In this document: one piece after another, positions 60,587 through 64,000 of the stretch
Position numbering within the stretch: position 1 is the stretch's first letter
How the letters are laid out: the number at the start of each line of letters is the position of its first letter
NCBI RefSeq assembly: GCF_002980575.1
Contig: NZ_PVBS01000001.1
Location: 1,364,001 to 1,428,000 of the forward strand
Direction of reading: 5' to 3'
DNA: 64,000 nucleotides
From: Sphingobacterium gobiense
Lineage (GTDB): Bacteria; Bacteroidota; Bacteroidia; Sphingobacteriales; Sphingobacteriaceae
Translations under genes and position numbers: made by a program
The notes under the pieces: model-generated
What the model was told of the DNA's origin: nothing
Database searches by the model: none
Seen by the model: only the letters and a program-made list of their open reading frames with translations

Positions 60587-60654
60587 GATCATTCATATTT
60601 AGTCATCTGGTGATTGTTAATAATACAAATGTATGGCCTCCAATGGTTTTGATT

Positions 60655-60870
60655 TTACGGCTTCCCGTAAAGCAACGATTTTGTAGAAAATAAAAGAGAT
60701 TTGACATTGGGTGGATAGGTATCGACTACGGCGTACCCATTGATGCTCTGTCTTAGACCGAACGTATTCTTTGGATTGGGAAGCAAAGTATCCTTTCTTC
60801 TTCCAGCGGGAGTTTTTTGTTTCGGGAGCATCAATACCGATGAATCGTAATATTTTTCTTTATTTTCCAT
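60655..60870 (-). CDS. Short protein of unknown function next to the methyltransferase
   Basis: 71 residues, basic, no motif recognised (GRRKDTLLPNPKNTFGLRQS). It begins 4 bp after the methyltransferase stop. The remnant at 40580 retains the same junction, so the pair is linked. Confidence 0.45.
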   Translation of the reverse strand: MENKEKYYDSSVLMLPKQKTPAGRRKDTLLPNPKNTFGLRQSINGYAVVDTYPPNVKSLLFSTKSLLYGKP

Positions 60871-60874
60871 AACT

Positions 60875-61699
60875 TTACTTTTCTTGAACGGCTATCATCA
60901 TATGTGGACTAAAGGATAGAAGATAACTGTCTTTTTCCGTAAGTTGAATAAGCGCCAACAATGTTTTTCTCTTTTTGTGATCTGATATATTGGTGAAAAA
61001 GTTCTTATCCAACCATACCATGCCTTCAACCGCATAAGTATCGAGATGAGTTAATCCTTGGTTTATAAATTCATCTTTGAGTTGTTCGGGTCTGTGATAA
61101 AATGCTTCGGCTAAAAGCCAAGGGTAATCATCAGGCGGGTTATGCTTACCGGTTGTCAATTCTTCTTTGCACATTTCAAAAAATGACTTCTTGTGGATGA
61201 GGCCATTTAACAGACCAACCAACGTTGATGCTGTATAATTAATGGCAAACCCCAATATAATTCCTCCGCTTTTCAAAACTCGTTTAGCCTCACAGATGGT
61301 TAAATATCGGTCTTCCCTGTTTTGAAGATGATAAAGTGGTCCGTGCAGTATAACGAGGTCTGCATAATTATTGGGAAACGGCAATTTTCGAGATTCTCCC
61401 AGATGTACGGAAAATTTGTTCTTCAGTTTATTGGCTCTGCTTCGGGCAATTTTGATATGTTTTGAAACTGGCTCTACCAAATGGACCGTGTGTCCTTTTT
61501 TAGCGAGCCACTCCGAATATTTACCGGTACCGCCACCAACATCAATTATTTTGGAAGGTGAAACAGCAATATATTTCTCTATGAGTGCCTTAATCCTTTC
61601 AAATTCAAATATCCCCATTCCTTTTTCGAGCCGGGTTTCTTCGGATGCTTTGTTATAAAATAACTCTATATCTCTGCTTATTAGCTGTTTATTGTTCAT
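60875..61699 (-). CDS. Class I SAM-dependent methyltransferase
   Basis: 274 residues. Motif I KIIDVGGGTGKYSEWLAKKG, motif II VHLVEPV, motif III NYADLVILHGPLYHL, then EAKRVLKSGGIILGFAIN: a full Rossmann methyltransferase. The substrate cannot be read from the sequence; small molecules are likely. A degraded copy lies at 40580-40712. Confidence 0.9.
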   Translation of the reverse strand: MNNKQLISRDIELFYNKASEETRLEKGMGIFEFERIKALIEKYIAVSPSKIIDVGGGTGKYSEWLAKKGHTVHLVEPVSKHIKIARSRANKLKNKFSVHLGESRKLPFPNNYADLVILHGPLYHLQNREDRYLTICEAKRVLKSGGIILGFAINYTASTLVGLLNGLIHKKSFFEMCKEELTTGKHNPPDDYPWLLAEAFYHRPEQLKDEFINQGLTHLDTYAVEGMVWLDKNFFTNISDHKKRKTLLALIQLTEKDSYLLSFSPHMMIAVQEK

Positions 61700-62127
61700 T
61701 ACATTCCTTGTGTTTCCCTCATCCTGTTGTAAATTGGATGCATGCAGTCAGATGAGGCAATAGATCCTATGATCAATTGTGTGTTAAATACTTATGAAAT
61801 AAATGGGTATGATTATCTGTGCATTAACAACCAGAAGGTTCCATGCATAGTCACTCTTTTTTAGAGTCCGTCTTTTCTAGTGAAGACGCAGATAATATGT
61901 TAGATACAGCTTAACAGACTGTAAAAATAGAAATTTTGTATCGATTTTTTTATTTTTCTCATCACTTATTGGAGAAAGATAATATTTTGATGAAAAAGGT
62001 TTACCTTTTCAGCGGTTTAGGTGTCGAGAAAAGAGTTTTTCAAAAAATAGAAACTTAGATATCAGATTCATAGATTGGATTGAACCTCGAAAGAGTGAGA
62101 AAATTGAACTGTCGTACGTTTGTAAAG
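61700..62127. other. Non-coding flank and presumed left end of the IS110 element
   Basis: About 430 bp without a supported gene, AT-rich in the middle. TACGTTTG at 62115-62122 is an exact TAnnTTTG -7 element pointing to the hairpin at 62135; the matching -33 is weak. The left end of the IS cannot be fixed from the sequence, as IS110 elements lack inverted repeats. Confidence 0.4.
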
Positions 62128-62240
62128 TAATAAAAAACGCATGGATTAAGACCGATGAACTGTTGGTGCTTGACACCGCGTGACACGATCCGTCCCCATG
62201 CGTTTACATCTCAATACTGAATAGTTCGTTAGACATAAAG
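62128..62240 (+). ncRNA. Candidate IS110 bridge RNA
   Basis: AAACGCATGG (62135-62144) pairs with CCATGCGTTT (62196-62205), a perfect 10-bp stem closing a ~50-base structured interior, 94 bp before the transposase start. IS110-group elements are known to encode a bridge RNA in the non-coding left end, which pairs with target and donor DNA. Position, promoter-like TACGTTTG and hairpin fit; the loops were not matched to ends. The 3' end given is a guess. Confidence 0.45.
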
Positions 62241-62298
62241 CCTGTGTGTACGACGATAGTTACCGAGATGTTGCTTTTAATTTACTTAAAACAAATGT

Positions 62299-63297
62299 AT
62301 GAAGTTTATCGGAATTGACATTGCCAAGAGCACTTTTGTTACGGCCTATCCCTTACCCACGGGAGGCTATCGGACCAAGACTTATCCTAATGATCCTAAA
62401 GGGGTCGCCCTTTTTATGAAGTCATTTTCACAGGAAGGCCATCATTGCGTATTGGAGGCAACCGGGAATTACGGGATGCTTTTGCTTTATATGCTTTGCA
62501 AGGCGGGGATTGCCGTAAGCCAGGTGAATCCCAAACAGATAAAGCATTTTGCCAGAATGATGATGACCGTCACCAAGACAGACGATGTGGACGCCAAACT
62601 TATTTCACTCTATGGAGAAAAAATGTGTCCGCCTGTTTATCGGTTCCCTGCAGAGTCTTTACTTATTCTAAAACAAAAAAAAGTCATTGCTAGGCAATTG
62701 CGTAAACAGCTGGTCGCTCTCTCCAATTTGAAAGAATCCTTACAAGCATTACCGATAAAGGATAAGGCCAGCTTGAAGTCTCTGGATAAGACATTACGTT
62801 TTCTAAAGGCGAGGATTGAAGAAATCGATGCTGATATAGCCGATGTTGCGTCCAGCGCCTTCGAGCAACAGATTGCTTCCCTGACCTCCGTTAAAGGGAT
62901 AGGCATCTCACTGGCGACATCACTTGTAATCTCTACCGGTGGATTCTCCCAATTCGAGACATCTAAACAGCTGGCGCGATTTGTTGGGATATACCCCAGC
63001 TACCAACAATCCGGTTCATCAATAAATATTAGGGGCAAAATCAGTCGAAACGGTGATTCAAACCTGCGTTCGCTCCTCTATATAGCCTCATGGTCCGCCA
63101 TTCGTTATAACGAGACCTGTAAGGAGGCTTACGAACGGTTGAAGGCTCGTGGCAAGCCATCCAAGGTTGCATTGGTAGCGGTCGCTAACAAACTCCTCCG
63201 GCAGGCTTTTGCGATATGTAAATCGAACAGCAGATATGTGGACGGGTATAAATCAACCCTAAATAAAAATGCGAATTCTTCTTGCTTTTTAACATAG
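62299..63297 (+). CDS. IS110-family transposase/recombinase
   Basis: 332 residues. N-terminal DEDD RuvC-like domain: FIGIDIAKSTFVTAYPL (D), CVLEATGNYGMLLLYML (E), MTVTKTDDVDAKLISLYGEK (DD). C-terminal Tnp_20 domain: LTSVKGIGISLATSLVISTG, FVGIYPSYQQSGSSINIRGK, ISRNGDSNLRSLLYIASWSA, with the catalytic serine in the S-G-S region. Full length for the family, so likely active. Confidence 0.95.
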   Translation: MKFIGIDIAKSTFVTAYPLPTGGYRTKTYPNDPKGVALFMKSFSQEGHHCVLEATGNYGMLLLYMLCKAGIAVSQVNPKQIKHFARMMMTVTKTDDVDAKLISLYGEKMCPPVYRFPAESLLILKQKKVIARQLRKQLVALSNLKESLQALPIKDKASLKSLDKTLRFLKARIEEIDADIADVASSAFEQQIASLTSVKGIGISLATSLVISTGGFSQFETSKQLARFVGIYPSYQQSGSSINIRGKISRNGDSNLRSLLYIASWSAIRYNETCKEAYERLKARGKPSKVALVAVANKLLRQAFAICKSNSRYVDGYKSTLNKNANSSCFLT

Positions 63298-63306
63298 TTC
63301 GTGTCA

Positions 63307-63966
63307 TTAATATAGCTTTTCCTCATTAATTGAGAAGCTCTCGTTAAAATAACGAAGTATACCGTGCCATTTTCCTTCCACATTATATTTTTCGCCGGTG
63401 GTTTTGTTACGTATGACTAGCTTAAATGAACATATTATGGCATGCCGATCAATAGATTTTCTAAAAATTAGTTTAGATTGTGCAGGTACTTTCAGGTCGA
63501 AGGTAAATGTACTGTTAGGCGTGTATGGCTCACGTTGCTCCCTGTCGCTTATTGTAAAGTGTTCTGGATAATAGGAAAATGTTCCATCTTCGTAATATAT
63601 CTCAGGCACGTTAACCTTAAATCCAGTGATATTTAAATCTGAGGGTAATTCGCCATCTTTCAGATTTACCTCAAAAAAAGAAGTTTTGACAAGATCATCA
63701 AACGTTTCGACGTGCTGTACTTCCATGAGCGTGTTACCGGGATTAATAAATTCCTCTGTCCCCCCTTTGATTTTCAATGTATCAATTTTGTCGTCGTCCT
63801 TCAAGAGATACGTTAAACTCTCCATTTCATATTCGTGCGGAAGAATGGATTCGTCTTCGTTAACTTCCAGATCTAAAGATTCCTTCGAGCAGCTACCAAG
63901 AAATAAAAAGGATATAGCAACGATTAAAAGTATTTGTCTATAATTTAATGCAAATGTTTGGACCAT
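63307..63966 (-). CDS. Lipoprotein of unknown function
   Basis: 219 residues from the ATG at 63966 (an ATG three codons upstream is possible). Lipoprotein signal with box FLFLGSC. Beta-rich body (DLNITGFKVNVPEIYYEDGT, FSYYPEHFTISDREQREPY, LVIRNKTTGEKYNVEGKWHG). No family recognised. Its stop lies 10 bp after the IS110 transposase stop, so the last codons may belong to the IS right end. Confidence 0.6.
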   Translation of the reverse strand: MVQTFALNYRQILLIVAISFLFLGSCSKESLDLEVNEDESILPHEYEMESLTYLLKDDDKIDTLKIKGGTEEFINPGNTLMEVQHVETFDDLVKTSFFEVNLKDGELPSDLNITGFKVNVPEIYYEDGTFSYYPEHFTISDREQREPYTPNSTFTFDLKVPAQSKLIFRKSIDRHAIICSFKLVIRNKTTGEKYNVEGKWHGILRYFNESFSINEEKLY

Positions 63967-64000
63967 GTCGAACAACTTAAATCAATAACCAAACTTACGT

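Noticed and set aside
1..64000. tRNA and rRNA genes
   Set aside because: No cloverleaf-like or rRNA-like sequence was recognised by eye. A covariance search would settle this.

Overview
The window looks like chromosomal DNA of a Bacteroidota bacterium, most likely a Sphingobacteriaceae member (Sphingobacterium/Pedobacter type). Support comes from lipoproteins and secreted proteins typical of the phylum, NVEALA-type peptides, 6-bladed propeller lipoproteins, TlpA-like oxidoreductases, TonB/CarboxypepD_reg proteins, promoters of the TTTG-N20-TAnnTTTG type, and the general scarcity of Shine-Dalgarno sequences. The genus is an inference. No rRNA or tRNA gene was recognised.

Region 1 (1-16217) is one functional unit. 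Two small NVEALA peptides (13762-13977, 11659-11895) are each followed by a propeller lipoprotein. Then come a CxxC redox lipoprotein, a transglutaminase-like lipoprotein, a dedicated signal peptidase I, a TlpA-like thioredoxin, an O-antigen-ligase-like membrane protein with TPRs, an HlyD-type adaptor and an RND permease cut by the window edge. All are on the minus strand. A divergent histidine kinase/response regulator pair lies at the head. Tandem 11-bp repeats (CAATTCTGACG) occur in the divergent promoter and again ahead of the signal peptidase and of the O-antigen-ligase-like gene, so the two-component system probably controls the locus. The NVEALA box ends in an A-x-A-like signal peptidase site, so I infer a peptide processing and export system. 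This is my first choice for an undescribed system.

Region 2 (16548-30543) is accessory DNA. It holds a class D beta-lactamase, a VOC-ASCH fusion with three GNAT acetyltransferases, a YhcG/DUF1016 nuclease - DUF4238 - PIN-like operon (possible defence), and an HTH - DinB - DnaE error-prone polymerase cassette.

Region 3 (29375-48983) is a patchwork of small lipoproteins and secreted proteins, immunity-like proteins, fragments of what look like polymorphic-toxin C-termini, a DUF2075 helicase, a MazG-type pyrophosphohydrolase with two truncated copies of its 5' end, two AlbA_2/RecG-like ATP-binding regulators with near-identical promoters, several frame-broken genes and a long palindromic repeat. 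It looks like a site of repeated insertion, duplication and decay.

Region 4 (47844-55497) carries an MBL-fold hydrolase with a divergent MerR regulator and a perfect dyad operator, a second copy of a membrane protein seen at 16548, a serine hydrolase, an HD-domain protein, a DUF6157 protein and an IS3-family element with a canonical frameshift heptamer.

Region 5 (55901-63966) carries a minus-strand group encoding a DUF4236 protein, a membrane PLD-like protein lacking the usual motif histidine, a vWA-like lipoprotein and a type I restriction R-subunit N-terminal-like protein (a candidate defence cassette). It also has a methyltransferase whose degraded second copy lies at 40580, and an IS110-family transposase preceded by a strong hairpin that may be its bridge RNA.
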